From Firmicutes bacterium ADurb.Bin248 (GTDB lineage: Bacteria; Bacillota; Clostridia; Christensenellales; CAG-138), in the NCBI GenBank assembly GCA_002069725.1, contig MWBW01000011.1, forward strand, positions 1-58,235: a stretch of 58,235 nt of DNA, read 5' to 3'. Below are positions 29,194 through 40,742 of the stretch, one piece after another. A model generated the notes under the pieces. That model was not told the origin of the DNA, did not search any database, and saw nothing but the letters and a program-made list of their open reading frames with translations. The stretch's first letter is position 1, and each line of letters begins with the position of its first letter. A program made the position numbers and the translations under genes.

Positions 29194-30444
29194 AGCGCGC
29201 GTTTTCTTTCGCCCTCGCCCTCGCGCTCGCGCTGGGCTGCTGCGCGTGCCGGACAAAGCCGGCGGTGACGCCGTTTTACGAGATCACGGCCGCGCCCACG
29301 GACGCGCCGGCCACCGCGCCGCGCTTTACCCCGACGCCCTCGCCGGAGCCGACCGAAGCCCCTTCCCCCACACCCGGGGCGCAAAGCGCGACGCTCGGCT
29401 TCGTGGGCGACATCATGGCCATGTCCTTGCAGATCGCGCGGGCGCAAACGGATACCGGCTACGACTTTTCCGCGAGCTTCGCGCCCATGCTGGACGTGTT
29501 CGCCAGCGTGGATTTCCTCTGCGGCAACTTCGAGTGCACGCTCGCGGGCGAGGAAGCCGGCTGGTCGCAGCCCAAGCAGACCGCGCCGCCCGCCACGGAA
29601 ACCAACCCGACGCCCAAAGCGCCGCTGCAGAAGTTCAACGCGCCGGACGCGCTCGCGGCGGACCTTCGCGCAGCGGGCTTCGACCTGCTCGCCACCGCCA
29701 ACAACCACTGCATGGATAAGGGGATAAAAGGCCTGTACCGCACGGCGCGGGTCATCCGCGAGGCCGGAATGCTGCAGGTGGGCACGTATCTCGACGCGGC
29801 GGACGCGGCAGTCCCCCGCGTGGCGGAAATCAACGGCATCAAGGTCGGCTTCGTCGCGGCGACGGCGTTGATCAACTCCGGCGTGCCCGCGCTCACGAGC
29901 GAGGAGCGCCAATACGCCGTCGCGCGGCTCAGCGACATGGAGCGGATCGCGGCTTCGATCGCGGCCTGCCGCGAGGCGGGGGCCGAGTTCGTCGTCGCGC
30001 TCGCGCACTGGGGCGTGGAGCACAGCGGGACGCAGACCAGGGCGCAGGAGAAGCTCGCGGACGCGCTGATCGAAGCCGGGGCGGACGCCGTCGTGGGGGC
30101 GCATCCGCACGTCGCCGAGCCCATAGAATGGCGCGAGGCCGAGCGGGACGGGAGGACCGTCCGCGTGCCCGTGGCGTACTCGCTGGGCAATTTCATCTCC
30201 AACATGGCGCAGAAAAACGTATCCTACGGCGTGTTCCTGAGGCTCGCGCTCGAGAAGTCCGCCTCGGGCGAGGTGACGTGCGCCGCGCTTGCGTATCTGC
30301 CGCTGATGTGTTATCGTGACGGGGTGCACAGGGTCGCCCCCTGCTTCGCGGACGACGCGGGCGAGGCCGCGCGGGCCTTCGCGCACGTATCGGAGGTCTG
30401 CTCCGGTGAAAACATCGCGCTCATCGCGCGGGGAGAGTTGATCC

Positions 30445-31497
<1,053 letters not shown>

Positions 31498-31509
<12 letters not shown>

Positions 31510-31703
31510 CAGTGAATAGTGAATAGCTATTGGGAACGGATGGGATATGGAGCGTGAGAGCGAATTAACGAGGCAGTCCGTCGAGTTGGCCGTTCAGGCG
31601 GTCGGGTTTTACAAATGGCTCGTGGACGAAAAGAACAAAGAAATGACCATTGCTATTCGCTATCGGTGAAATAGTTATTCACTATTAATTGTTCGCTATT
31701 AGC
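31498..31703. mobile_element. Small inverted-repeat cassette between prfA and sua5
   Basis: Arms 31498-31531 and 31670-31703 are inverted repeats of 34 bases matching at about 30 positions (core GCTAATAGC, then AATAGTGAATA). They flank about 138 bases carrying a truncated four-helix-bundle reading frame. The cassette is markedly AT-rich compared with its neighbours and contains 7-base AGTGAAT repeats. It looks like a non-autonomous element or a decayed insertion; no transposase is present. Confidence 0.6.
31547..31669 (+). pseudogene. Truncated four-helix-bundle (S23-like) protein remnant
   Basis: A 40-codon frame reads MERESELTRQSVELAVQAVG followed by FYKWLVDEKNKE. This matches helix 1 of the TIGR02436 four-helix-bundle family, the proteins encoded in 23S rRNA intervening sequences and related to Avd of diversity-generating retroelements. 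Intact members have about 115-125 residues and continue into a second helix. Here the frame instead runs into MTIAIRYR and a stop that touches the right inverted-repeat arm. No clear ribosome binding site is visible. Read as a decayed gene rather than a functional short protein. Confidence 0.55.
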
Positions 31704-31704
31704 T

Positions 31705-31733
31705 GCCTCCGGGCGCTGATAGCGCCCGGAGGC
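31705..31733 (+). promoter_or_regulatory. 13-bp hairpin sequestering the sua5 ribosome binding site
   Basis: GCCTCCGGGCGCT (31705-31717) pairs perfectly with AGCGCCCGGAGGC (31721-31733) around the loop GAT. The GGAGG used by the ATG at 31736 is fully inside the 3' arm. No T-run follows, so it is not a normal terminator. It predicts strong translational repression unless the stem is opened. Confidence 0.7.
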
Positions 31734-31735
31734 AC

Positions 31736-32770
31736 ATGACCCAATACGCCAACGCCACAACCCAGAAGGAAAACGGAACCGTGCTCGGCGGAAAACTCAT
31801 CCGCGAGGGCGGGCTCGTCGCGTTCCCGACGGAAACGGTATACGGCCTTGGCGCGAACGGGCTCGACGGCGAGGCGGTGCGGCGCATATTCGAAGCGAAA
31901 GGGCGGCCGGGCGACAATCCGCTGATCCTCCACGTCGCCAAAAAGAACTATGTGAAGCGGCTCTGGGCGCACGTCCCCGAGAGCGCGCGCGTGCTCATGG
32001 ATACGTTCTGGCCGGGGCCGCTGACGATCGTGTTCAACAAAAGCTCGCTCGTGCCCGACGAGGTCACGGCGGGGCTGCCGACCGTGGCCATACGCATGCC
32101 GGATCATAAAACCGCGCTCGCGCTCATCCGCGAGGCGGGCGTGCCCATCGCGGCGCCCAGCGCCAACACCTCCGGGAGGCCCAGCCCCACGAGCGCGCAG
32201 CACGTGCGCGAGGATATGGACGGCAAAATAGACCTCATCATAGACGGCGGACCCTGCCGCTACGGCCTCGAGTCCACGGTGCTGACGCTCGCGGGCGAGC
32301 CGACGATACTCCGGCCCGGCGCCGTCACCAGGGAAATGCTCGAGGCGGCCTGGGGCGCGATCCGGCTCGCGCCCTCGATACTCGCCCCGATGAAGGCAGG
32401 CGAAACCGCGGCCTCCCCCGGCATGAAATACCGCCATTACGCGCCGGAATGCGAGGTGCTCGTGGCCAGGGGCGACCCGCGCGCGGCTTCCGGCAAAATC
32501 TGCCGCGCGTACGACAGGCGCGTCCTGTCGGGCGAAAACGCGGTCATTTTCGCGACAACGCAAACACAGCCCTTTTACCGCGACCGCCGCTGTGTTATAA
32601 TAGGCGACAGGGCCGAGCCCGCGACGCTGTGCGCGAACCTGTTCGCGCGGCTCCGCGAGTATTCGGACGCGGCGGACGTCGTGTTCGCCGAGGCGCTGCC
32701 CGAGGAGGGCATGGGCCTCGCGTACATGAACCGGCTGCTGCGCGCGGCGGGCTTCCGCACGATCGATTGA
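31736..32770 (+). CDS. L-threonylcarbamoyladenylate synthase (Sua5 type)
   Basis: Sua5/TsaC makes threonylcarbamoyl-AMP for the t6A37 tRNA modification. The 344-residue protein has the YrdC domain (REGGLVAFPTETVYGLGANGL, KGRPGDNPLILHV, SANTSGRPSPTSAQHV) and, after the linker TAASPGMKYRHYAPE, the C-terminal Sua5 domain, so it is the long form. Its ribosome binding site lies within a perfect hairpin. It begins the sua5-rpiB-upp group, which follows prfA/prmC as in Bacillus. Confidence 0.94.
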   Translation: MTQYANATTQKENGTVLGGKLIREGGLVAFPTETVYGLGANGLDGEAVRRIFEAKGRPGDNPLILHVAKKNYVKRLWAHVPESARVLMDTFWPGPLTIVFNKSSLVPDEVTAGLPTVAIRMPDHKTALALIREAGVPIAAPSANTSGRPSPTSAQHVREDMDGKIDLIIDGGPCRYGLESTVLTLAGEPTILRPGAVTREMLEAAWGAIRLAPSILAPMKAGETAASPGMKYRHYAPECEVLVARGDPRAASGKICRAYDRRVLSGENAVIFATTQTQPFYRDRRCVIIGDRAEPATLCANLFARLREYSDAADVVFAEALPEEGMGLAYMNRLLRAAGFRTID

Positions 32771-32780
32771 GGAGGACGTC

Positions 32781-33897
<1,117 letters not shown>

Positions 33898-33902
33898 ATC
33901 GA

Positions 33903-33932
33903 CTAACAGCTAATGGTGAATCGTGAACAACG
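33903..33932 (+). repeat. AT-rich stop-proximal repeat after upp
   Basis: CTAACAGCTAATGGTGAATC followed by GTGAACAACG is a variant of the GCTAATAGTGAAT family that also flanks the prfA-sua5 cassette and follows the DUF885 and ABC ATPase genes. Confidence 0.65.
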
Positions 33933-33943
33933 ATTCGGGCTTG

Positions 33944-33977
33944 AACGGCTTTCGCTTTAAGTGCGAAGGCCGTTTTC
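33944..33977 (+). terminator. Terminator after upp
   Basis: 12-bp stem AACGGCTTTCGC/GCGAAGGCCGTT with one G-T pair and a 7-base loop, followed by TTCG. The T-run is short. Confidence 0.65.
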
Positions 33978-33988
33978 GTCCGTTGTCG

Positions 33989-34007
33989 GGGCGGATGTCA
34001 TCCGCCC
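33989..34007. repeat. GGGCGGAT palindrome, copy 3
   Basis: GGGCGGATGTCATCCGCCC, the same 8-bp arms as copies 1 and 2 around GTC. As in copy 2 it follows the terminator of the upstream gene. Confidence 0.85.
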
Positions 34008-34048
34008 GCGAAAGACGCGGATGGAGCGCATTCGACAGCAAAGCGGAT

Positions 34049-34062
34049 ATTTCCCGGGAAAA
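34049..34062. promoter_or_regulatory. Candidate Noc-binding site
   Basis: ATTTCCCGGGAAAA matches 13 of 14 positions of the Bacillus Noc box ATTTCCCGGGAAAT. It is the only such match seen in the window, in the spacer between upp and the AraC-type regulator. The window also encodes Noc. Confidence 0.5.
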
Positions 34063-34185
34063 GGGTGAAGCGGTGAGGCGCTCGGACGTCCGCCCCGCGT
34101 TTTTGCGCAAGAATTGTTAAGACAAACGGCCGGAATTCTGCTATCCTCGAACTGCGGATACAAACGGAGCAAAGGAGGGCGCGTT

Positions 34186-35037
34186 ATGGCGGATTTCGCG
34201 AAGATCAGGGAGGCGCTGCTGTATATCGACGCGCATCTCGACGAGCCGATGAGCGTCGAGTCCATCGCCGGGCGATATCATTTTTCGCCCTGGTATTTCC
34301 ACCGCATGTTCCTCGCGATCGTCGGCAAGACCATCGCGGCGCACATCCGCGACAGAAGGCTGCTTCGCGCGTGCGCGCAGCTGGCTTCCGGCGAAAAGAC
34401 CGCGCTCGACATCGCGCTTTCCTGCGGCTTCAACTCGGCGCAGTCCTTCTCGCGCGCGTTTCAGGCGGCCTTTGGCCTGACGCCGCGCGAATACCGCAGG
34501 CAGGGGCTGCTGCCCGTCGCGGCGACGGCGGACGAAATGATCATGAAATTCACAAACCGATTGAAAGGGGGCATCGTTGTGAACCCGAAAATCATCAAAC
34601 GCGAAGCGTTGCTCATCGCGGGCGTGCGCGGGGACGGCGCGAAAACCGGCGAGGTCTGGCAGAGCTTCATGGCGCTTTCGGAAGAAAAGCCGCTCGCGAA
34701 CAAGCGATCCGACAACGGGTACGAGGTGCGCCTCTACGAGGGCGGCAAATGCGAAGTGCACGTGGGCCTCGCCGTGGCGGACGGAAACGCAGACCCGGCC
34801 TATTCGCTCATGCGGCTGCCCGCGTCGAAGTACGCCTCGTTCGACGTGTATGTGGCCAGCGGCTACGACAGCGAGAACAGCGCCATGGACGAATGGCTCG
34901 CGGACAACGACGAAGGCTATGCCGAGCGCCTGCTCGGGGAAGCGCACTACTGCGTGGAGTATTACGACGAGCGCTTCAACGGCAGCGAGGCGGGCTCCAT
35001 CGTCGAGATCTGGGTGCCGGTCGAGAAGAAGAATTGA
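34186..35037 (+). CDS. AraC family regulator with GyrI-like effector domain
   Basis: The 283-residue protein begins with two helix-turn-helix units (ALLYIDAHLDEPMSVESIAGRYHFSPWYFHRMF and ALDIALSCGFNSAQSFSRAFQAAFGLTPREYR) followed by a GyrI/SOUL-like ligand domain (LIAGVRGDGAKTGEVWQSF to EIWVPVEKKN). This SoxS/Rob-type layout binds small hydrophobic or cationic drugs in related regulators. AAAGGAGG precedes the ATG. A promoter AAGACA-N17-TATCCT (34119-34147) is plausible. The target genes are unknown. A strong hairpin terminator follows at 35084-35115. Confidence 0.88.
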   Translation: MADFAKIREALLYIDAHLDEPMSVESIAGRYHFSPWYFHRMFLAIVGKTIAAHIRDRRLLRACAQLASGEKTALDIALSCGFNSAQSFSRAFQAAFGLTPREYRRQGLLPVAATADEMIMKFTNRLKGGIVVNPKIIKREALLIAGVRGDGAKTGEVWQSFMALSEEKPLANKRSDNGYEVRLYEGGKCEVHVGLAVADGNADPAYSLMRLPASKYASFDVYVASGYDSENSAMDEWLADNDEGYAERLLGEAHYCVEYYDERFNGSEAGSIVEIWVPVEKKN

Positions 35038-35345
35038 TCTGCAGCCCGATCCATAAGCCGTCCTCATCAATTAGACAAATGCAGCAGGGGCCTTCTTCCG
35101 GCCCCTGCCGCTTTTATTGCGCTTGCGTTATCATTGGTCCCTTCGCTTCATTTCCGCTTCCCAAAGTATTTTGCCTTTTTCCTGAGACTTGCGCTTTGCT
35201 TCTTCCCGCTGGCGGCTGGGGATGCACACATCCATTTGTCGCTTATTGTCGAAATACCAATGCGGATCGAGCCGGGCGCAGTTTTCCGGCTCCCGCAACG
35301 CGCGGTCATGCTATAATAAGCAGACGAACCGAAAGGACGGATTCC
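35038..35345. other. Intergenic region: terminator and APH promoter
   Basis: This stretch holds the terminator after the AraC-type gene (stem GCAGGGGCC/GGCCCCTGC, 35084-35108, then CGCTTTTA) and, near its right end, an extended -10 box TGCTATAAT (TATAAT at 35312-35317) before the kinase gene. Between 35120 and 35300 no gene or recognisable site is seen. Confidence 0.7.
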
Positions 35346-36332
35346 ATGCTCAAATTAAAAAACCTGTTTGAAAACTTCGACCTCGCCAAAGAGGCGCTTT
35401 CCCATTGGGCGCACGACGCGGAAGGGCTTGAGGAAATGCTCGCGCAGTTCCGCGTTTCCTCGAACGCGATCTATCCGTTCCGGCGCGGCGGGGAGGTGTG
35501 CTTCCTTCGCCTCGCGCCCGTCGAGGAGAAGCGCGAGGGGAACATCCGCGGGGAACTGGAGTTCCTCTCCTACCTGAACGCGAACGGCTACGCGGCGGCG
35601 GAGCCGATCCCCGCGGATTCGGGCGACACTCTGCTCCGTCTCGACACGCGCTGGGGCGAAACCTTCGCCTGCGCGTTCAAAAAAGCGCCGGGTACGCGCG
35701 TGGACCGGACGGATATGTCCCCCGCGGTTATGCGCGCCTGCGGCAGGGCTCTGGGAAAACTGCACGCGCTCTCGCGCGCGTATCGGCCGCAAACACGCAT
35801 GTGGAGCTGTTTCGACGCGCTCGACTGGGTTCAGGCGCGGCTTGAGGCCGCGTCCGCGCCGCAGCGTGTGTTCGCCGCGCTTGCAGAGCTTCGCGATCGG
35901 CTCGCGTCCATCCCGAAAACCGCGGAGAACTTCGGCCTCGTGCACTACGACTTCGAGCCGGACAACGTATTCTACGACGCGGGAACGGATTCCTGCGCCG
36001 CCATCGATTTCGAGGACGCCATGTATCATTTCTATGCGCTCGACATCGCCAAAACGCTCGCCGCCCTCGAGGAGGACGCGCCGCAGGGACGCTTCGAGGA
36101 AGCGCGCGAAGCCATGCTCGAAGGCTACCGCGAAGAAGCGCCCTATACGAAAGAGGCGGAAGCGCTGCTGCCGCTCATGCGGCGCTACCAGGCGGTGTTC
36201 GCCTACGCGCGCGTGGTTTATTGTATGGCGGAGCGCCCGGCAATCGAGCCGGACTGGATGAAGGAGCTGTGCAAAAAGCTCGAAGCGTTCCGGGAGGAGC
36301 TTGAATTATCGATAATCGGGGAGTGCCGGTAA
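35346..36332 (+). CDS. Aminoglycoside phosphotransferase-family kinase
   Basis: The 328-residue protein has the protein-kinase-like APH/choline kinase fold: the Brenner motif VHYDFEPDNVFYD near residues 199-211 carries the catalytic Asp and Asn, and AIDFEDA supplies the metal-binding Asp. The family includes homoserine, choline and fructosamine kinases as well as resistance enzymes, and nothing here proves antibiotic modification. The extended -10 at 35312 and CGAAAGGA before the ATG support the start. It stands alone. Confidence 0.85.
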   Translation: MLKLKNLFENFDLAKEALSHWAHDAEGLEEMLAQFRVSSNAIYPFRRGGEVCFLRLAPVEEKREGNIRGELEFLSYLNANGYAAAEPIPADSGDTLLRLDTRWGETFACAFKKAPGTRVDRTDMSPAVMRACGRALGKLHALSRAYRPQTRMWSCFDALDWVQARLEAASAPQRVFAALAELRDRLASIPKTAENFGLVHYDFEPDNVFYDAGTDSCAAIDFEDAMYHFYALDIAKTLAALEEDAPQGRFEEAREAMLEGYREEAPYTKEAEALLPLMRRYQAVFAYARVVYCMAERPAIEPDWMKELCKKLEAFREELELSIIGECR

Positions 36333-36394
36333 TTTAACCAATATATAATGACGGATGATGAATAACCGTCGGATACGGCGGGGACGGCATGTCA

Positions 36395-36425
36395 ATTTCG
36401 GGCGGCCGCGAGGGCCGTCCTTACG
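36395..36425. repeat. GC-rich intergenic palindrome
   Basis: GGGCGGCCGCGAGGGCCGTC and flanks form an imperfect inverted repeat right after the stop of the double-GNAT gene (minus strand). It resembles BIME-like intergenic palindromes; a related GGACGG lies at about 36382-36387. Confidence 0.5.
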
Positions 36426-36427
36426 TG

Positions 36428-37459
36428 TCAATCACCGCTCAGTTCGAAGATGTTGGCGAAGCGGATGCCGTCCGCATAAATGCCGCTCCACTCCGGCACG
36501 CGCGCCCTGCGCACGAGCCTCGCGCCGAGCTTTTCGCACACGCGGCGGGAAGCCGCGTTCTCCACATTGTTGGTGATGATAAGCTTTTTCATGCCGTGCA
36601 GCCGGGCGACGGACACAAGCAGACGACAGGCCGCGCCGGCGTAGCCGCGGCCGCGGTATTTTTCGTCGATGCCGTAGCCGATGTGCCCGCAGTAATACAG
36701 CGCGTCCGTGTAGCCGACGCGAAGGTTCACCGTGCCGATCTTCTCGCTGCCGCGGCATACGGCGAACTCATAGGAGGGCACGTACTTCTTTTCGGGTTCG
36801 GCGGGCAGCTTCTTTTCGCACACGAGGCGGATCTCCCCGTCGTCCAGAAGGGGCATGTCGGGGAAGCCGTCGAACGCGCAGGGCAGCGCGTTGTACGCGT
36901 CCATTTCCTGGCGTATCCGCCACTCGCTTTCAAGCATGGCGTAGCGCAGCTCGTCGCCGTAGGGCGCGTCCGAAAGCTTGTTCGGGACGCGCGCCTCGAG
37001 GAAAAGTCCTTCGCGGCGCATGCCGAGTTTTTCCATCAGGCCGAAGGACGCTTGGTTCTGCGCGTCGCATATGGCAAAAACGCGGTGCAGCCCGAGCCCG
37101 TCGAACGCGAGCGCGAGAAGCGCGCGGCCAAGCTCCGTGCCGAAGCCCTGCCGCCAGCAGTCGCGGCGCAGCATCCAGCCGATCTCCCCCTCATTTCCCG
37201 AGGGCACGAGCGACAGCTCGCAGCCGCCGACAACCTCGCCGGTGTCCTTTCGCGTCACCGCGAACCCATACTGCCTGAGCGGCTCCTCGCTCCACGCGGC
37301 GATCGACCTGTCGATGAACGCGCGCGTCTCCTGCTCGCTGTTGGGCCCGAACGGCATATATATCGTGTTCTCCACCGTGCTCGCGTAGGCGTGAACCGCG
37401 GCGAAATCCTCCCGGCGAAACGCGCGCAGCACAAGGCGCTCCGTAACAAGCTGTTTCAT
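36428..37459 (-). CDS. Tandem double GNAT acetyltransferase
   Basis: The 343-residue protein holds two GNAT domains. The first (1-175) is RimJ-like, opening MKQLVTERLVLRAFRREDF with the acetyl-CoA loop RQGFGTELGRALLALAF. The second (about 180-343) has KYRGRGYAGAACRLLVSV as acetyl-CoA loop and NNVENAASRRVCEKLGAR. GGGGGAGGGG precedes the ATG. Substrates are unknown; the first domain resembles ribosomal-protein or amino-terminal acetyltransferases. It follows the DUF362 gene on the same strand after an 80-base gap holding repeat sequence. Confidence 0.85.
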   Translation of the reverse strand: MKQLVTERLVLRAFRREDFAAVHAYASTVENTIYMPFGPNSEQETRAFIDRSIAAWSEEPLRQYGFAVTRKDTGEVVGGCELSLVPSGNEGEIGWMLRRDCWRQGFGTELGRALLALAFDGLGLHRVFAICDAQNQASFGLMEKLGMRREGLFLEARVPNKLSDAPYGDELRYAMLESEWRIRQEMDAYNALPCAFDGFPDMPLLDDGEIRLVCEKKLPAEPEKKYVPSYEFAVCRGSEKIGTVNLRVGYTDALYYCGHIGYGIDEKYRGRGYAGAACRLLVSVARLHGMKKLIITNNVENAASRRVCEKLGARLVRRARVPEWSGIYADGIRFANIFELSGD

Positions 37460-37478
37460 TATTTCCCCTCCCCCGATC

Positions 37479-37534
37479 CCCGCCCGCAGGCGGCGCTCCA
37501 TGATCGTCAAGCGCCCATTGCCAATTATTCCGCG
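37479..37534 (-). repeat. Composite 3'-end repeat after the DUF362 gene (degenerate)
   Basis: The GC-rich block CCCGCCCGCAGGCGGCG (37479-37495) followed by a decayed ATTGTCAA-type stretch matches the composites after mnmG and guaD. Here the heptads have drifted. Confidence 0.6.
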
Positions 37535-37539
37535 TACTT

Positions 37540-38679
37540 CTAGCGGTTCAGAAGCTTCGCCACGAGCGTCCTGTGCACGCGCATCGCGCCCTTCGGGCAG
37601 AACTCCTGGCAGCAGAAGCAGCGGATGCACTTGCCGCGGTCGATCACGGGGAGCTTCTTTTTCATTTCGATGGCATCCGCAGGGCAGAGTCTGGCGCATT
37701 CCGCGCAACCGACGCACAGGTCCTTGACGGCCACGGGCCGACGCTTCATGAGCATGCGCATGAACGAGAGGGAGACCCCGCGCGCGTTCTTGACCGCGGC
37801 GATCTCGAGCCGCGGCATGCGCTCGCAGTCGGGTATCGCGAAAGCGGCGGGATCGCCGTAGAGCGCGAGCTTTGAGAGATCCGGCTCGACGAGGCCGCGC
37901 GCGGCGGCGCGCTCGACGGTGGGGATCTCGAGCGGCTCTATGCCCATCATGGCGCAGGCGACGATGTCCGCGTCGTGCGGGGAGAGCGCGGCGACGATGG
38001 CGTTCGCCTTCCTCGGCCTGCCCGAGGTCGGCCCGTTTCCGTCCATGGCGACGACGGCGTCGATGATGGAGAGCCGCGGTTTCGTATACTCGCAAAGATC
38101 GACGAGCATGTCGGCGAACTCCGCGTGGTTGGCGTGCAGGTAATGGTATTCGAGCTTGATCGTACCGGGCACGGTGCCGTAGAGGTTCTTGACCGCGCCG
38201 GTCAGCCCCATCATACCGTGTGTCTTGAGCTTGGCGAAGTCGATGACGGCGTCCGCGTCCCGAAGCCAGGCCGTGCGCGTGAAGCGGCGCGCAACCTTCG
38301 CCTCCGGGAAGACGGCCTCGTACTGGCCGCAGTCGAGGTTGAGCTTCGCGCCGGTCTCGCGTATGGCAAGATAGCCCGTCTGCGCGTAGGTACGCTCGAG
38401 CGAGGCGGTGCTGAACAGGCCCGCCGGGCTGTCCCCCACGGTGACGTCCGCGCCTCTTTCGACGAGCATGCGGCACAGGGCCGATACGGCAGCAGGGTCC
38501 GTGCAGACCGCGAACTCCGGCGCCTTGGGCGCGGCGAGGTTGGCTTTAACGGCGATCTTCATACCCGGCCTGACCCACGCGAGCCCGCCGATGGCCCCGA
38601 GCGCCTCTTTGAGGGCGGCGTCCAGCGCCGCGGCGGAATAACCCGCGCAGCGGACGACGGCCGAAGTATACGCGCTCAC
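37540..38679 (-). CDS. DUF362 protein with C-terminal 2[4Fe-4S] ferredoxin domain
   Basis: The 379-residue protein joins a DUF362 domain (GMKIAVKANLAAPK, DAVIDFAKLKTHGMMGLTGAVKN, ANHAEFADMLVDL) to a bacterial ferredoxin domain with two clusters CVGCAECARLCP and CIRCFCCQEFCP near residues 310-360. Such proteins are common in anaerobes; their function is not established, though electron transfer is likely. The GTG start at 38679 overlaps the TGA of typA (GTGA), which fixes both the start and the coupling. No long upstream alternative is better supported. Confidence 0.88.
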   Translation of the reverse strand: MSAYTSAVVRCAGYSAAALDAALKEALGAIGGLAWVRPGMKIAVKANLAAPKAPEFAVCTDPAAVSALCRMLVERGADVTVGDSPAGLFSTASLERTYAQTGYLAIRETGAKLNLDCGQYEAVFPEAKVARRFTRTAWLRDADAVIDFAKLKTHGMMGLTGAVKNLYGTVPGTIKLEYHYLHANHAEFADMLVDLCEYTKPRLSIIDAVVAMDGNGPTSGRPRKANAIVAALSPHDADIVACAMMGIEPLEIPTVERAAARGLVEPDLSKLALYGDPAAFAIPDCERMPRLEIAAVKNARGVSLSFMRMLMKRRPVAVKDLCVGCAECARLCPADAIEMKKKLPVIDRGKCIRCFCCQEFCPKGAMRVHRTLVAKLLNR

Positions 38680-40499
38680 AGCGTTTCCCGCGCGGCTTTT
38701 TTCATGCGCAGCTCCTTTACGAGGATGCGCTTGCGCATCCTGATGTTCTTTGGCGTGACCTCGACGAGCTCGTCGTCCGCGATGAACTCGAGGCACTGTT
38801 CAAGCGAGAGTATCGTCGGCGGCGTGAGGCGCAGCGCCTCGTCCGAGCCCGCGGCGCGCATGTTGGTGACGTGCTTCTTCTTGCAGACGTTGACCACGAT
38901 GTCGTCCCCGCGCGAGCATTCGCCCGCGATTTCGCCCTCGTAGACGGGCACGCCGGGGCCGATGAAGAGCCTGCCGCGCTCCTGCGTGTTGTAGAGGCCG
39001 TAGCTCGTGGTCTCCCCGGTCTCGCTGCACACGAGAGAACCGTGCTCGCGTTCGTCGATATCGCCCTTGTAGCGCTCGTAGCCGTGGAAGATGTGGCTCA
39101 TGACGCCGTTGCCGCGCGTGTCCGTGAGGAGCTCGCTGCGATAGCCCATGAGCCCGCGCGCGGGGATGTTGAACATCAGCCGCACGCTTCCCTCGGTTTC
39201 CGCGTGCATGTCGACCATTTCGGCCTTGCGGGAGCCGATCTTCTCCATGACGGCGCCCACGTATTCCGCGGGCACGTCGACGGTCAGTTCCTCGATGGGT
39301 TCGAGCAGTTCCCCGTCCTCGCCGCGGCGGAAGATGACCCTCGGGCGCGACACCGCGAATTCGTAGCCCTGCCTGCGCATCTGCTCGATGAGGATAGACA
39401 GGTGCAATTCCCCGCGGCCGGATACCTTGAAGGTATCGGTCGAGTCGGTTTCGTCCACGCGCATGGAAACGTTGGTTTCGACTTCCTTGAAAAGGCGCTC
39501 GCGCAGGTTTCGGGAGGTTACATATTTGCCCTCGCGCCCGGCGAAGGGCGAGTCGTTGACGATGAAGTTCATCGACACGGTCGGCTCGTCGATGTGCACG
39601 AAGGGCATGGGCTCGATGCGCTCCGGATCGCAGGCGGTCTCCCCTATGGCAAGCCCCGTCACGCCCGCGACGGCCACGATATCCCCCGCGTACGCCTCGT
39701 CCACCTCGACGCGGCGCAAGCCTTCGAAGCGGTAGAGCCGCGTGAGCTTCACGGTGCGGTCGTTGTTGTCCTGCCCGCCGCAGAGAGTGACCATCTGGCC
39801 GCACCTGGCGGTTCCGCGCTCGATGCGGCCTATGCCGATGCGCCCGACGTATTCGTCGTAATCGATCGTGGAAAAAAGGATCTGCAGCGGCGCGTCCCTG
39901 TCGCACGGGGGCGCGGGGATCGCGCCGACGATGGTGTCGAACAGCGCGCTCATGTCCTGCCCGAGCGCGTCCGGCGCCGTGCCGGAGACGCCGTCCTTGG
40001 CTGAGGCGTACACCACGGGAAAGTCGAGCTGCTCGCTCGACGCGCCGAGCTCGATGAAAAGCTCGAGCGTCTCATCCACGACCTCCATGGGCCGCGCCCC
40101 GGGACGGTCCACCTTGTTGACGACCACGACCGGGATTTTCCTCAGTTCGAGCGCCTTTCTGAGCACGAAGCGCGTCTGCGGCATGCAGCCCTCGAACGCG
40201 TCCACGAGCAGCAGCACGCCGTCCACCATCTGCAATATGCGCTCGACCTCGCCGCCGAAGTCCGCGTGGCCCGGCGTGTCTATGATGTTGATGCGGTATC
40301 CTTTATAGGATACGGCGGTGTTTTTCGACAGTATCGTGATGCCGCGCTCGCGCTCGAGATCGTTCGAGTCGAGCACGCGCTCCTGCACGACCTCGTTGGC
40401 GCGGAACACGCCGCTCTGGCGGAGCAGACAGTCCACGAGCGTGGTCTTGCCGTGGTCGACATGCGCGATGATGGCGATGTTGCGGGTTCGTTCGTTCAT
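38676..40499 (-). CDS. typA: Ribosome-associated GTPase TypA/BipA
   Basis: The 607-residue translational GTPase assists ribosome assembly and stress adaptation. It has [10 protein letters not shown], the switch region [28 protein letters not shown] and NKVDRP, plus domains III, V and the TypA-specific C-terminus ending in [29 protein letters not shown] lies upstream of the ATG at 40499. A near-consensus promoter lies at 40534-40562. The DUF362 gene follows with overlap. Confidence 0.96.
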   Translation of the reverse strand: MNERTRNIAIIAHVDHGKTTLVDCLLRQSGVFRANEVVQERVLDSNDLERERGITILSKNTAVSYKGYRINIIDTPGHADFGGEVERILQMVDGVLLLVDAFEGCMPQTRFVLRKALELRKIPVVVVNKVDRPGARPMEVVDETLELFIELGASSEQLDFPVVYASAKDGVSGTAPDALGQDMSALFDTIVGAIPAPPCDRDAPLQILFSTIDYDEYVGRIGIGRIERGTARCGQMVTLCGGQDNNDRTVKLTRLYRFEGLRRVEVDEAYAGDIVAVAGVTGLAIGETACDPERIEPMPFVHIDEPTVSMNFIVNDSPFAGREGKYVTSRNLRERLFKEVETNVSMRVDETDSTDTFKVSGRGELHLSILIEQMRRQGYEFAVSRPRVIFRRGEDGELLEPIEELTVDVPAEYVGAVMEKIGSRKAEMVDMHAETEGSVRLMFNIPARGLMGYRSELLTDTRGNGVMSHIFHGYERYKGDIDEREHGSLVCSETGETTSYGLYNTQERGRLFIGPGVPVYEGEIAGECSRGDDIVVNVCKKKHVTNMRAAGSDEALRLTPPTILSLEQCLEFIADDELVEVTPKNIRMRKRILVKELRMKKAARETL

Positions 40500-40533
40500 A
40501 TATGCCTTGTTCCCTCTCCTTCGTAACCGAAAT

Positions 40534-40562
40534 ATTATACTCTGATTTATTCGCGCTGGCAA
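40534..40562 (-). promoter_or_regulatory. Promoter of typA
   Basis: On the minus strand TTGCCA (40557-40562) and TATAAT (40534-40539) with a 17-base spacer; start codon 35 bases downstream. Confidence 0.85.
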
Positions 40563-40742
40563 GGTTCGCATGGGCGCGTTGACAGGGGCGTTGTACGGGC
40601 GCCAGGCACAGGCGCTCTGTCGGGAAGCCGAAGCTCAAATGCCCGCCGGGGCTTGTCGATCAAGGGGTATGGTACCTCGCTGCAACCGACATATCATACC
40701 CTCGTCTCGCTTGGCTGTTGATCAGGGCGCGATTTCGTACGG

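Noticed and set aside
31547..31669. Functional short protein from the 40-codon frame
   Set aside because: It stops after helix 1 of a family of about 120 residues, has no clear ribosome binding site and the end is made by repeat sequence, so it is treated as a remnant.
34031..34037. Third Spo0A box (TTCGACA) upstream of the AraC-type gene
   Set aside because: A single 7-mer without a matching promoter or second box is expected by chance in 58 kb.
35346..36332. Aminoglycoside resistance gene
   Set aside because: Only the general APH fold motifs are visible; the family is mostly metabolic kinases, so resistance is not claimed. The same caution applies to the beta-lactamase-fold gene at 4036-5451.
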